Below, piece after piece: positions 1 to 7,553 of a stretch of DNA of 25,558 bases. The first letter of the stretch is position 1. Each line of letters begins with the position of its first letter. Source of the stretch: WTJH01 sp049598145 (lineage in GTDB: Bacteria; Bacteroidota; Bacteroidia; Flavobacteriales; Flavobacteriaceae); the NCBI GenBank assembly GCA_049598145.1, contig JBMYNJ010000014.1, forward strand, positions 1 through 25,558, written 5' to 3'. The notes below the pieces were generated by a model that was not told the origin of the DNA, ran no database searches, and saw nothing but the letters and a program-made list of their open reading frames with translations. Both the position numbers and the translations under genes were made by a program.

Positions 1-434
1 TAGTCCCGTACACCAAACATATTGGTCGTGCGTTCGGGCCAATGCAATTGGTACAGATCGATATAATCGGTTTGCAGGCGCTTTAAACTTTGGTGAACTG
101 CTTCGTCTATATGGGCTTTTTTAAATGATAAATGCTCGCGAATATGTTTGGTATAATCCCCCGGACCCGCCACTTTAGAGGCTAAAATTACTTCAGAGCG
201 TTTTCCAGTTTTTTTAAACCAGGTCCCCATGATGCGCTCGGTTTCTCCTTGGGTATCTGCACTGGCCGGAACAGGATAAAGTTCGGCGGTGTCGAAAAAA
301 TTAACCCCTTGATCCAAGGCATAATCCATTTGCTGGTGCCCCTCTGCTTCCGTGTTTTGGTTCCCAAACGTCATAGTCCCCAAACAAATCTTACTCACCC
401 GAACATCGGTGTTCGGGAGTTTTTTGTACTCCAT
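1..434 (-). CDS. Aldo/keto reductase, N-terminal part (cut by window edge)
   Basis: NADPH-dependent oxidoreductase of the aldo/keto reductase superfamily, probably cytoplasmic, reducing an aldehyde or ketone; the physiological substrate cannot be told. About 144 codons are visible, beginning MEYKKLPNTDVRVSKICLGTM, which is the usual AKR start (beta-strand, then a G-T-M/W-x-F turn). The four catalytic positions of the family are present: Asp48 and Tyr53 in FFDTAELYP, Lys87 in LASKV and His131 in YQLHWP. The insertion after the Tyr and the HWPERTTNMFG segment resemble the Tas/YajO subgroup. The gene starts 13 bp after the stop of the OmpA-like gene and is probably the third gene of an xth-ompA-akr transcript. 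The C-terminal half lies outside the window. Confidence 0.9.
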   Translation of the reverse strand, partial: MEYKKLPNTDVRVSKICLGTMTFGNQNTEAEGHQQMDYALDQGVNFFDTAELYPVPASADTQGETERIMGTWFKKTGKRSEVILASKVAGPGDYTKHIREHLSFKKAHIDEAVHQSLKRLQTDYIDLYQLHWPERTTNMFGVRD

Positions 435-447
435 CTGAAATTAATGA

Positions 448-1338
448 TTACTGATTAATGAGATCGGTTATTTGACCTAGATTTGGGGTTAAGATCACCT
501 CAATACGGCGGTTCATGGCGCGACCATCGGCATCTGAATTGGGCGCAATGGGCAGAAACTCACCTCGGCCGGCTGCGGTTAAATTCTGAGGCAGTACCTC
601 ATCATTTTCTAATAAAATCTTGACTATTGCAGTTGCGCGTTTGGTAGACAAGTCCCAATTGCCTTCTAAAGGGGCTTTCCCTCGATAGGGTTGATCGTCT
701 GTATGCCCTTCAATCAAAACACTGATATCGGGGTTTTGAGCCAAAACACCTGCCAATTGTTGCAGGGCTTGTTCTCCCTGCTGCCCCACCGTCCAACTCC
801 CTGAACGAAACAACAACTTGTTTTCCATCGATACATAAATCTTTCCTTCTCGTTGTTCGACTGTCAATCCCTTACCTTCAAAATTTAAAAGCGCCTCGCT
901 CACCGCCTTTTTCAAACTTTTTAAAGCAGCATCCTTTGCTGCAATCAAACGCTCCAATTCTTCTACTCGGGCCAAATTATCGGCCAACTGTTCTTCTTTT
1001 AATTTAATTTGTTCCAACAGGGCTTCATTTTTTAGAATCCCTTCTTTTAAGGCCGAGTCGCTTTGGGAGGATAAAGTCTCATAATTGGTTTGCAATTGCT
1101 CAAGCGCAGCTGTTTTTTGGGATAAACTGTCTTGGGTTTGGGTGAGTTGCTGCTCTAAAGACTGCTGCACCTGCTGAGCATCGTTGAGCATGCCTTGAAT
1201 AGAATCCTTCTGTTGTTGAAGCTCATTGAAAGCTACTTTCTGGAAAGCGTAACGCGTTTCTAATTCATTAAATGTCTGGGTAGAAACACAGGATTGAAAA
1301 GCACAAGCAAAAAGGGCAAAAACGGCTATTTTTTTCAT
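448..1338 (-). CDS. OmpA-family peptidoglycan-binding lipoprotein with coiled coil
   Basis: Predicted outer-membrane lipoprotein that ties the envelope to peptidoglycan. A signal peptide ends in a lipobox-like AFQSC, making Cys17 the likely lipidated residue. Residues ~25-145 are Gln/Glu/Leu-rich heptads typical of a long coiled coil. The C-terminal ~130 residues form an OmpA/MotB domain: the core VLIEGHTDDQPY motif, a following DLSTKRATAIV helix and the closing RAMNRRIEVIL signature are all present. Length (296 aa) fits a coiled-coil OmpA lipoprotein rather than a barrel porin, as there is no beta-barrel region. Its ATG overlaps the TGA of the upstream xth gene by 4 bp (ATGA), so translation is probably coupled. 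The name is by domain; the specific cellular role is unknown. Confidence 0.9.
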   Translation of the reverse strand: MKKIAVFALFACAFQSCVSTQTFNELETRYAFQKVAFNELQQQKDSIQGMLNDAQQVQQSLEQQLTQTQDSLSQKTAALEQLQTNYETLSSQSDSALKEGILKNEALLEQIKLKEEQLADNLARVEELERLIAAKDAALKSLKKAVSEALLNFEGKGLTVEQREGKIYVSMENKLLFRSGSWTVGQQGEQALQQLAGVLAQNPDISVLIEGHTDDQPYRGKAPLEGNWDLSTKRATAIVKILLENDEVLPQNLTAAGRGEFLPIAPNSDADGRAMNRRIEVILTPNLGQITDLINQ

Positions 1339-2111
1339 CTTTTGATCGATTCGAAATTAAAACTAACCCCTACCGGGCAATGATCGGAATGCATGGCATT
1401 GGGTAACAAAAAAGCGCTTTCAAGATACGGAATTAAACGGTCGTCTGCCAAAGCATAGTCGATACGCCAACCTTTGTTGTTCGCCCGAGCGTTTGCTCGA
1501 TAACTCCACCAACTGTATTGGTGGGGAGCAGGATTAAATTGACGGAAGGTGTCCGTAAATCCATGAGTGAGAAATTGATCCAGCCATTCTCGTTCCTCAG
1601 GCAAAAACCCTGAAACAGTTTTGTTCCGCACCGGGTCGTGAATATCAATGGCCTGATGGCAGATGTTGTAATCTCCGCAAATCACCAATCGGGGATAGGT
1701 TTCCTTCAATTCATCAATATATTTTTGAAAAATATCCATGAAAGAAAACTTAAATGCCAAACGCGCTGGATTGGTTCCTGAAGGCAAATACAAACTGGCC
1801 ACAGAGAGTTCCGGAAAATCAGCTCGAATGAAACGCCCTTCACTATCGATCGCCTCAATTCCAGTTTCAAGGGAAAGGTTTACAGGTTCCGTTTTTGAGA
1901 ATATCGCCACACCGCTGTAGCCTTTCTTTTGGGCAGACACCCAATAGTGATGATATCCCAAACCCTCAAAGAGCTGCGTATCTACCTGCTCGGGTGTCGC
2001 TTTGGTTTCTTGTAAGCACAACACATCGGGATCAGCCGCTTGAAGCCACTCCAAAAAACCTTTTCGCAGTGCCGCTCGGATGCCATTAACGTTGTAGGAA
2101 ATAATCTTCAT
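1335..2111 (-). CDS. xth: Exodeoxyribonuclease III / AP endonuclease
   Basis: Mg-dependent DNA repair enzyme of the exonuclease III/APE1 family that cleaves 5' to abasic sites and trims 3' ends in base-excision repair. The 258-aa protein is full length for the family. It opens with KIISYNVNGIRAA, has the metal ligand Glu35 in LCLQETKA, the GDYN motif with its catalytic Asp, the WWSYRANARANNKGWRIDY block that contains the DNA-binding and active-site region, and the terminal HSDHCPV with the catalytic Asp-His pair. A GAGGAG purine run lies just upstream of the ATG. First gene of a minus-strand run with the OmpA-like lipoprotein (4-bp overlap) and an aldo/keto reductase; this grouping has no obvious functional logic. 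Confidence 0.95.
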   Translation of the reverse strand: MKIISYNVNGIRAALRKGFLEWLQAADPDVLCLQETKATPEQVDTQLFEGLGYHHYWVSAQKKGYSGVAIFSKTEPVNLSLETGIEAIDSEGRFIRADFPELSVASLYLPSGTNPARLAFKFSFMDIFQKYIDELKETYPRLVICGDYNICHQAIDIHDPVRNKTVSGFLPEEREWLDQFLTHGFTDTFRQFNPAPHQYSWWSYRANARANNKGWRIDYALADDRLIPYLESAFLLPNAMHSDHCPVGVSFNFESIKR

Positions 2112-2173
2112 TGACTCCTCTAAGGTAAGGATTCCTTAAACTTTTTTTAGAAGCGAACCCCTAAAAATCAATT

Positions 2174-2752
2174 ATGTTTACCAAACTTTTTTTGGCTATG
2201 ATCCGAACCATAACTTTAATGCGATATTTCTCTTGTGGACTACTATTCTTCAGCGGACTGGGATGGAGTCAATCTTCCGATAAAAACCCTTTGATAGAAA
2301 TTAAAGCCAATCTATTGGAAATTACTGCCGCACAAGGGTTGAGCTTAAGTCTTGAAAAATTAAGTCCTAAAAATCAAAGCTTTGGTATTTCTCTTTACTA
2401 TGCCCCTTCAGGAGATTTCAGAAATGAAAGCCTCGAAGGAGCTCTTTATTATCGTTTCTTTTTCCCCAAAAATGACGCCCCTCTTTCACACCAGAGATGG
2501 TTTGTAGAAGCCTTAGCAAATGCCTCTTGGATTGAAGTTCGTGATGACTTTATTGTAATAGCGGAAACTTTAGACACCTATTATACCTATCGAAAATACC
2601 GCCCGATAGGAGTTGGGGCTGCTTTGGGATATAAATGGGTCTTTTCTAAAAACTGGACAGCAGAAATTCTGCTGGGAGGTGGGGGCTATCTGACGGAATC
2701 GCCGAAATCTACTTTCCCTCGATTGGGAATCAGTATCGGTAAACGCTTTTAG
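2174..2752 (+). CDS. Putative small outer-membrane beta-barrel protein, unknown function
   Basis: Not assigned to a named family. An N-terminal export signal is clear: a hydrophobic stretch FSCGLLFFSGLGWSQ precedes the mature part. Three in-frame ATGs (2174, 2198, 2219) could start it; the last two give a more ordinary signal peptide, so the true start may be 2198 or 2219. The mature region alternates polar and aromatic residues in short strands (for example SFGISLYYAPSG, GALYYRFFF, PIGVGAALGYKWVF, WTAEILLGGGGY) and ends in a strand finishing with Phe (LGISIGKRF), the usual C-terminal signature of outer-membrane barrels. Size (~180 residues mature) fits an 8-strand barrel of the DUF3575 or OmpW-like kind. 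Its TAG overlaps the TAA of the convergent glycyl-tRNA synthetase gene. Confidence 0.65.
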   Translation: MFTKLFLAMIRTITLMRYFSCGLLFFSGLGWSQSSDKNPLIEIKANLLEITAAQGLSLSLEKLSPKNQSFGISLYYAPSGDFRNESLEGALYYRFFFPKNDAPLSHQRWFVEALANASWIEVRDDFIVIAETLDTYYTYRKYRPIGVGAALGYKWVFSKNWTAEILLGGGGYLTESPKSTFPRLGISIGKRF

Positions 2753-4290
2753 AGCTCTCGCAACAGCGAACTTATGGATACACTTCCTTGCAGTCGGCTT
2801 TTTAGATTGACAATGGCGACGCGTTCTTGCTCCATGGTATCTCGATTGCGAAGGGTGACGGTTTGATCTTCTAAAGTTTGATGATCGACAGTCACACAAT
2901 AGGGAGTCCCCAAAGCATCTTGTCTGCGATAGCGACGCCCGACGGCATCCTTTTCATCATAAGTCGTAGTCATATCCCACTTGAGTTCATCGATTATCTG
3001 GCTGGCAATTTCCGGAAGTCCGTCTTTTTTAACTAATGGCAAAACGGCCACTTTGGTTGGAGCTAGAGGAGCAGGGAGTTTTAAAACGGTTCGGCTACTG
3101 CCGTCTTCCAAAGTTTCTTCTTGCAGTGCATTGGAGAAAACGGCCAAAAATAAACGGTCGAGTCCTACAGAAGTTTCCAAGACATAAGGCACATAACTTT
3201 GATTTTGCTCGGGATCGAAATACTGTAATTTCTTACCCGCAAACTCTTCATGGCTTGCCAAATCGAAATCGGTACGGGAGTGGATCCCTTCCAATTCTTT
3301 AAATCCGAAAGGGAATTTAAATTCGATATCTGAAGCGGCATCCGCATAGTGGGCTAATTTTTCGTGGTCGTGGAAGCGGTAATTATCTTCCCCTAGCCCC
3401 AAAGCCAAGTGCCATTTTAAACGTGTTTCTTTCCAATATTCATACCAGTGCTGCTGCGTTCCCGGGGGGATGAAAAATTGCATCTCCATTTGTTCAAATT
3501 CCCGCATCCGGAAAATAAATTGTCGGGCAACAATTTCGTTTCGAAATGCCTTTCCGGTTTGAGCAATCCCAAAAGGGAGTTTCATGCGTCCGGTTTTTTG
3601 AACGTTTAAGAAATTAACAAAGATCCCCTGAGCCGTTTCAGGTCGCAAATAGAGGTCCATAGCCGAATCAGCGGAAGCTCCCAATTGGGTTCCAAACATC
3701 AAATTAAATTGTTTGACATCCGTCCAATTGCGAGACCCCGATTCGGGACAGGCAATTTCTAATTCTTCTATCAAAGCCTTGACATCAGCTAAATCCTCTT
3801 TTTCAAGCGATTGACCTAAACGTTTGAGGATAGTATCTCCTTCTTCTTTGTATTTAAGAACACGTGGATTCGTGCTTAAAAACTGTTCTTTATCAAAAGA
3901 TTCTCCAAATCGTTTGGCTGCTTTTTTGACTTCTTTTTCGATTTTTGCATCCAGCTTCCCCACATAATCTTCGACCAAAACATCGGCTCGGTATCTTTTT
4001 TTAGAGTCTTTATTATCGATCAGCGGATCGTTGAAAGCATCTAGGTGGCCAGAAGCTTTCCAAGTAGTAGGATGCATAAAAATTGCTGCATCGATTCCCA
4101 CTATATTTTGATGCATTTGGGTCATCGCTTGCCACCAATAGCTGCGAATATTATTTTTTAAGGCTACACCGTTTTGGCCGTAATCATAAACTGCGCTGAG
4201 TCCATCGTAAATTTCACTGGAGGGAAAAACAAACCCATACTCCTTGGCATGGGCAATTACTTTCTTAAAAGAGTCGTTTTGTTGAGCCAT
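2749..4290 (-). CDS. glyQS: Glycyl-tRNA synthetase (single-chain, class II)
   Basis: Charges tRNA-Gly with glycine in the cytoplasm. The 513-aa protein is the homodimeric (eukaryote/archaea-like) type, not the alpha2beta2 GlyQ/GlyS enzyme. Visible class II features: the RPETAQGIFVNF block before motif 2, motif 2 itself with FRNEI and EFEQMEMQFF, and motif 3 with ETSVGLDRLFLAVF. The C-terminal ~100 residues, starting near LAPTKVAVLPLV, are the anticodon-binding HGTP domain, including the YRRQDALGTPYCVTVD segment. The N-terminus with FVFPSSEIYDGLSAVYDYG is the conserved family start, so ATG at 4290 is secure. A possible promoter lies only 4 bp upstream. The 3' end overlaps the convergent barrel-protein gene by 4 bp. 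Confidence 0.97.
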   Translation of the reverse strand: MAQQNDSFKKVIAHAKEYGFVFPSSEIYDGLSAVYDYGQNGVALKNNIRSYWWQAMTQMHQNIVGIDAAIFMHPTTWKASGHLDAFNDPLIDNKDSKKRYRADVLVEDYVGKLDAKIEKEVKKAAKRFGESFDKEQFLSTNPRVLKYKEEGDTILKRLGQSLEKEDLADVKALIEELEIACPESGSRNWTDVKQFNLMFGTQLGASADSAMDLYLRPETAQGIFVNFLNVQKTGRMKLPFGIAQTGKAFRNEIVARQFIFRMREFEQMEMQFFIPPGTQQHWYEYWKETRLKWHLALGLGEDNYRFHDHEKLAHYADAASDIEFKFPFGFKELEGIHSRTDFDLASHEEFAGKKLQYFDPEQNQSYVPYVLETSVGLDRLFLAVFSNALQEETLEDGSSRTVLKLPAPLAPTKVAVLPLVKKDGLPEIASQIIDELKWDMTTTYDEKDAVGRRYRRQDALGTPYCVTVDHQTLEDQTVTLRNRDTMEQERVAIVNLKSRLQGSVSISSLLREL

Positions 4291-4294
4291 GAGG

Positions 4295-4302
4295 CAAAAA
4301 TA
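4295..4302 (-). promoter_or_regulatory. Possible -7 element for glycyl-tRNA synthetase gene
   Basis: TATTTTTG on the minus strand matches the Bacteroidota -7 consensus TAnnTTTG exactly. It ends only 4 bases before the ATG, so if used, transcription would begin at or near the start codon and the mRNA would be leaderless or nearly so. The other matches in this window leave about 15-22 bases. No clear -33 box was seen, so this could be chance. Confidence 0.35.
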
Positions 4303-4379
4303 GGAGTTTTAAATGGCCTGTGCTTAAAAAATTTTATCCCAAAAAGAGCTACCTTGAGAGGACTATTGAAGCCCTAAGC

Positions 4380-5066
4380 ATGATCTCTTCCCTGCTGGAT
4401 TTGTTTCTCCCCCCCTATTGTGTGGTGTGTAACCGGGCCTTACACCCTTGGGAAGACTTCCTTTGCTTAAGCTGTAGCCTGCAACTTCCAGAAACCCGAT
4501 ATCACCAATGGCAAGATAATCCCATGCGACTTCATTTACTGGAAGTATTTCCTGTTCATCAAGCTACCGCCTTATTCTTTTATGAAATGGATGGGGCTAC
4601 TGCCCAACTGATCCACCAAATGAAATACAACAACCAAAAAAAGATCGGACATTATTGCGGCTACCGATTGGGTCTTCAACTCGAATCCTTTTCCAGCTTT
4701 AAAGTTATTGACGCTGTGATTCCTGTTCCTCTGCATCCAAAGAGAGAGCGGAAAAGAGGATACAATCAAGTGTTTGCATTTGCCCAATCACTAGCAAACT
4801 GCTTGAATGCTCAATTTTATCCCACCGCTCTCAAAAGAATACGACATACCCCTTATTTGGCGCAGACCACAGCAGAAGAACGTCATCAAATCATCGCCAA
4901 CGCTTTTGAACTCCATCCTGCTATGCATAATTCTAAACCACAACACTTCCTATTGGTAGATGATGTGATGACTACCGGGGCTACTTTAATCGCTTGCGGA
5001 CGGGCCTTGAACTGCGAACAGAAAAATCGACTCTCAATTGCCACAATTGCCTATAGGCAGTCTTAA
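4380..5066 (+). CDS. comF: ComF-family phosphoribosyltransferase-like protein
   Basis: Cytoplasmic protein of the ComF/GntX family, linked to DNA uptake and handling of incoming single-stranded DNA in transformable bacteria; biochemical activity is not settled. From the chosen ATG it is 228 aa. The N-terminus carries a zinc-ribbon pattern, CVVC near residues 14-17 and CLSC about 15 residues later. A central PVPLHPKRERKRGYNQ block is the ComF signature, and the C-terminal HFLLVDDVMTTGATL is the type I PRTase PRPP-binding loop. An upstream in-frame GTG at 4320 would add 20 residues before the conserved FLPPYC start, so ATG 4380 is preferred. It is divergent from glyQS and followed after 23 bp by the Ig-like lipoprotein gene. 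Confidence 0.9.
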   Translation: MISSLLDLFLPPYCVVCNRALHPWEDFLCLSCSLQLPETRYHQWQDNPMRLHLLEVFPVHQATALFFYEMDGATAQLIHQMKYNNQKKIGHYCGYRLGLQLESFSSFKVIDAVIPVPLHPKRERKRGYNQVFAFAQSLANCLNAQFYPTALKRIRHTPYLAQTTAEERHQIIANAFELHPAMHNSKPQHFLLVDDVMTTGATLIACGRALNCEQKNRLSIATIAYRQS

Positions 5067-5089
5067 GATTATTCGTTTATTTTGCAGCT

Positions 5090-6814
5090 ATGCTGCTTCA
5101 ATTGAAACCGTCTCTCCACTGCTCCTTATTTTTGGGAATTGCTTTAATCTTGAGCAGTTGTGCCCGGCGCGGTAGCCCCACAGGAGGCCCTATCGATTCG
5201 ATCCCCCCTGTGCTGGTGAATGCCTCTCCCAAAATGCGTACCACTAATTTCAATCGGGAAGAAGTTGTTCTCATTTTTGATGAATTCATCAAGTTTAAAA
5301 ACTTAGACAAACAGTTGGTGATCTCTCCTCCTTTAGAAAAATCCGCTTATAAAATAAGCCCCCAAACAGCGGCATCCAAAAAAGTGACCATCGAGTTTCT
5401 GGACAGTCTCCAAGCGCAAACCACCTACACGATCAATTTTGGAGAAGCGATTAACGATCATAATGAAGGGAATGTATTGCCCTTTTTTAGTTACACCTTT
5501 TCTACCGGAGATGTGATCGATTCGCTGACTTTGGGCGGGCAGGTCGCAGATGCCTTGATGGAAGTGAGTGAAGAATACATCACTTTGCAGATGTATCCGC
5601 TGATTGACTCCATTCCTCGGGATTCAATGCCCTTTCTGATGAAGCCCTTTTATGTGACCAATACGCTGGATTCCATTTTCTTCGAATTTCAAAACATCCG
5701 TGAAGGAACCTTTGAAGTCATTGCCTTAAAGGATCGAAATTTCAATTATTTGTTTGATCCGGCAACCGATAAAATTGGCTTTTTGGAAGAGCCGATTCGT
5801 CTGCCAACCGATAGTTTATTGACTTTCCGAATGTTCCAGGAAATTCTGGATTTTTCATGGACCCGACCCTTTTTTATCAATACCAATAAAATTGGGATTG
5901 GTTATTTTGGGCGCTACGACGATCGCCCGATTGAGATATTAAGCCCGGTGCCTAACGATTTTAGATATATGGTGAATCACGTCCGGGAAACGGACAGTTT
6001 AAATTTTTGGATCACGGAGCACGAGGGCTTAGACTCGCTTCAATTGGGCCTTCCTATGGCCGATTCTCTGCAGAAATACACAGTAAAATTCCGCCAGAAA
6101 ACACCGGATTCTTTGGTGTTGAATCCCTTGCGTAAAGGAAAGTTGGACTTGTTAGAGGAATTGGTAATTGAAGCAAATCGTCCTTTGGTTGGGGTGGATA
6201 GTAGCAAAGTTAAACTGGTTAATGTAGATACCCTCGCCGTCCCTTTTCAGCTTCGGCTAGACGAAAATCACGACCGCCTAACGGTTTCCTTTGAAAAGAC
6301 ACCAAATGATAAATATACCTTGAGCTTGGAGCCCGAAGCTTTGGTAGATTTTTGGGGAGAAACCCACGACAGCCTGCAATGGATTTGGCGAACTAAAAAG
6401 ATCGATACCTACGGTAACATCGCCATCCGAATGCCTTGGGATTTCGAATGCCCTTTTGTCCTTCAGTTATTAGACGAAAAAGGAACTGAAGTGATTCGAG
6501 AATTTACCGAAGAAGACCCCTTTGGCTCCTACACTTTTGCATATTTAAATCCCGGAAAATACAAGGTTCGAGTAATTGAAGATTGTAACGGTAACCAACA
6601 GTGGGATACCGGGCATTACTTGCGAAAAATACAACCGGAGCGTATTTCTTATTATCCTCCACTTCTGGAATTAAGAGCCAATTGGGATCTAAACGAACAG
6701 TTTATTCCATTTCAAAAGAATCCCGATCCTGCAGAAACGGCAGTTTCTGGCGAAGCTCCGCCTGATGCGCTGCCGACAACTGCACTTGTATCCAATCTTC
6801 TGCAGATACGCTAA
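5090..6814 (+). CDS. Ig-like (Big_5/SbsA-type) domain lipoprotein with extended C-terminus
   Basis: Envelope lipoprotein: the signal peptide ends in a lipobox ILSSC with Cys24 as the likely lipidated residue, followed by the conserved RRGSPTGGPIDSIPPVL and NASPKMRTTNF segments that begin a bacterial Ig-like domain (the SbsA_Ig/Big_5 type). The strand ASKKVTIEFLDSLQAQTTYTI-like region closes the first domain, about residues 30-140. The remainder is beta-rich and ends with an EDCNGNQQWDTGHYL motif and RANWDLNEQF. Function unknown; the family is common in Bacteroidota and often next to comF, as here. The last ~37 codons (from about residue 538) overlap the antisense 3' end of the nitrilase gene. 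The tail after RANWDLNEQFIPFQK is Pro/Ala-rich and looks non-homologous, suggesting loss of an earlier stop codon. Confidence 0.85.
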   Translation: MLLQLKPSLHCSLFLGIALILSSCARRGSPTGGPIDSIPPVLVNASPKMRTTNFNREEVVLIFDEFIKFKNLDKQLVISPPLEKSAYKISPQTAASKKVTIEFLDSLQAQTTYTINFGEAINDHNEGNVLPFFSYTFSTGDVIDSLTLGGQVADALMEVSEEYITLQMYPLIDSIPRDSMPFLMKPFYVTNTLDSIFFEFQNIREGTFEVIALKDRNFNYLFDPATDKIGFLEEPIRLPTDSLLTFRMFQEILDFSWTRPFFINTNKIGIGYFGRYDDRPIEILSPVPNDFRYMVNHVRETDSLNFWITEHEGLDSLQLGLPMADSLQKYTVKFRQKTPDSLVLNPLRKGKLDLLEELVIEANRPLVGVDSSKVKLVNVDTLAVPFQLRLDENHDRLTVSFEKTPNDKYTLSLEPEALVDFWGETHDSLQWIWRTKKIDTYGNIAIRMPWDFECPFVLQLLDEKGTEVIREFTEEDPFGSYTFAYLNPGKYKVRVIEDCNGNQQWDTGHYLRKIQPERISYYPPLLELRANWDLNEQFIPFQKNPDPAETAVSGEAPPDALPTTALVSNLLQIR

Positions 6815-7472
6815 TCTTTGCTCCCAGAGCATCATAAGCTGCGGAATGCCCCGGATAATAATTTCCGTTAGGGTCGGTACCCGTTCGGTTAACACCGATG
6901 GTATAAGCCATATTTTCAATGGCTCGCCCTTGCAATAATGTATCCCAGGCGTGGATTCTGGGGTTGGGCCAGTTGGCCGTAAACACCAGAAGATCGTAAT
7001 CCGACCGATTGCGGCACCAAGCTGGAAATCGGAGATCGTAACAAATCCGCAAGCAAATCTGCCACCCTTTAAACTCAATGATTCCATCATTCGCTCCCGG
7101 ATAATAGGCCGCTGCTTCCCCTCCCATCCCGAAAAGATGGCGTTTATCGTAGAAATCTAAAGTTCCCTCTGGATGTACCCATAAAAATCGATTTTTATAG
7201 GTGCCTTGAACTAGAATCGGCAGGCTCCCAGCCAAGGCTATTTGATGTTCTGCTACCAACTCCTGCATCCATTGAACTGTTTCCCCAGACATTTTTTCTG
7301 CGAAATTTTCAGGAGACATACTAAAACCTGTAGTAAACATTTCCGGTAAAATCACTGCATCTACTTTGGGAGAGAGACTTTTCAATCGATTCCTTATACT
7401 CTCGCGATTGGCTTTTGGAGACTCCCATTTGGGGTTCATTTGTAACAGTCCAAAAGTTAATTCGTCTTGCAT
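6702..7472 (-). CDS. Carbon-nitrogen hydrolase, omega-amidase (YafV/NIT2) type
   Basis: Cytoplasmic amidase of the nitrilase superfamily. The subgroup hydrolyses alpha-ketoglutaramate or alpha-ketosuccinamate to the 2-oxoacid and ammonia, completing glutamine transamination. The catalytic triad is visible: Glu44 in LPEMFTTGF, Lys110 in FYDKRHLF and Cys144 in LRICYDLRFP. The EMFTTGFSM and DLRFPAWCRN wording and the short 256-aa length are those of the YafV group. The C-terminal AELRQKLPFLQDRDSF is the usual family end, so this reading frame, and not the opposite one, is the conserved one in the region overlapped by the Ig-like lipoprotein gene. It is divergently placed from the LLM monooxygenase gene with an 81-bp gap. 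Confidence 0.9.
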   Translation of the reverse strand: MQDELTFGLLQMNPKWESPKANRESIRNRLKSLSPKVDAVILPEMFTTGFSMSPENFAEKMSGETVQWMQELVAEHQIALAGSLPILVQGTYKNRFLWVHPEGTLDFYDKRHLFGMGGEAAAYYPGANDGIIEFKGWQICLRICYDLRFPAWCRNRSDYDLLVFTANWPNPRIHAWDTLLQGRAIENMAYTIGVNRTGTDPNGNYYPGHSAAYDALGAKISVSAEDWIQVQLSAAHQAELRQKLPFLQDRDSFEME

Positions 7473-7553
7473 AACTAAAAGATAAGACTTTTTGTAGAAT
7501 TTCTGAGCTGTGAATTTTAATGTATTTTACTGCTTTATTTCAACACCACAAAA

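Noticed and set aside
249..458. Plus-strand 69-codon ORF opposite the aldo/keto reductase
   Set aside because: It lies inside the conserved, clearly homologous reductase frame on the other strand and resembles no known protein.
6689..7090. Minus-strand ORF within the nitrilase gene
   Set aside because: Different frame from the triad-bearing nitrilase; no motif of its own.
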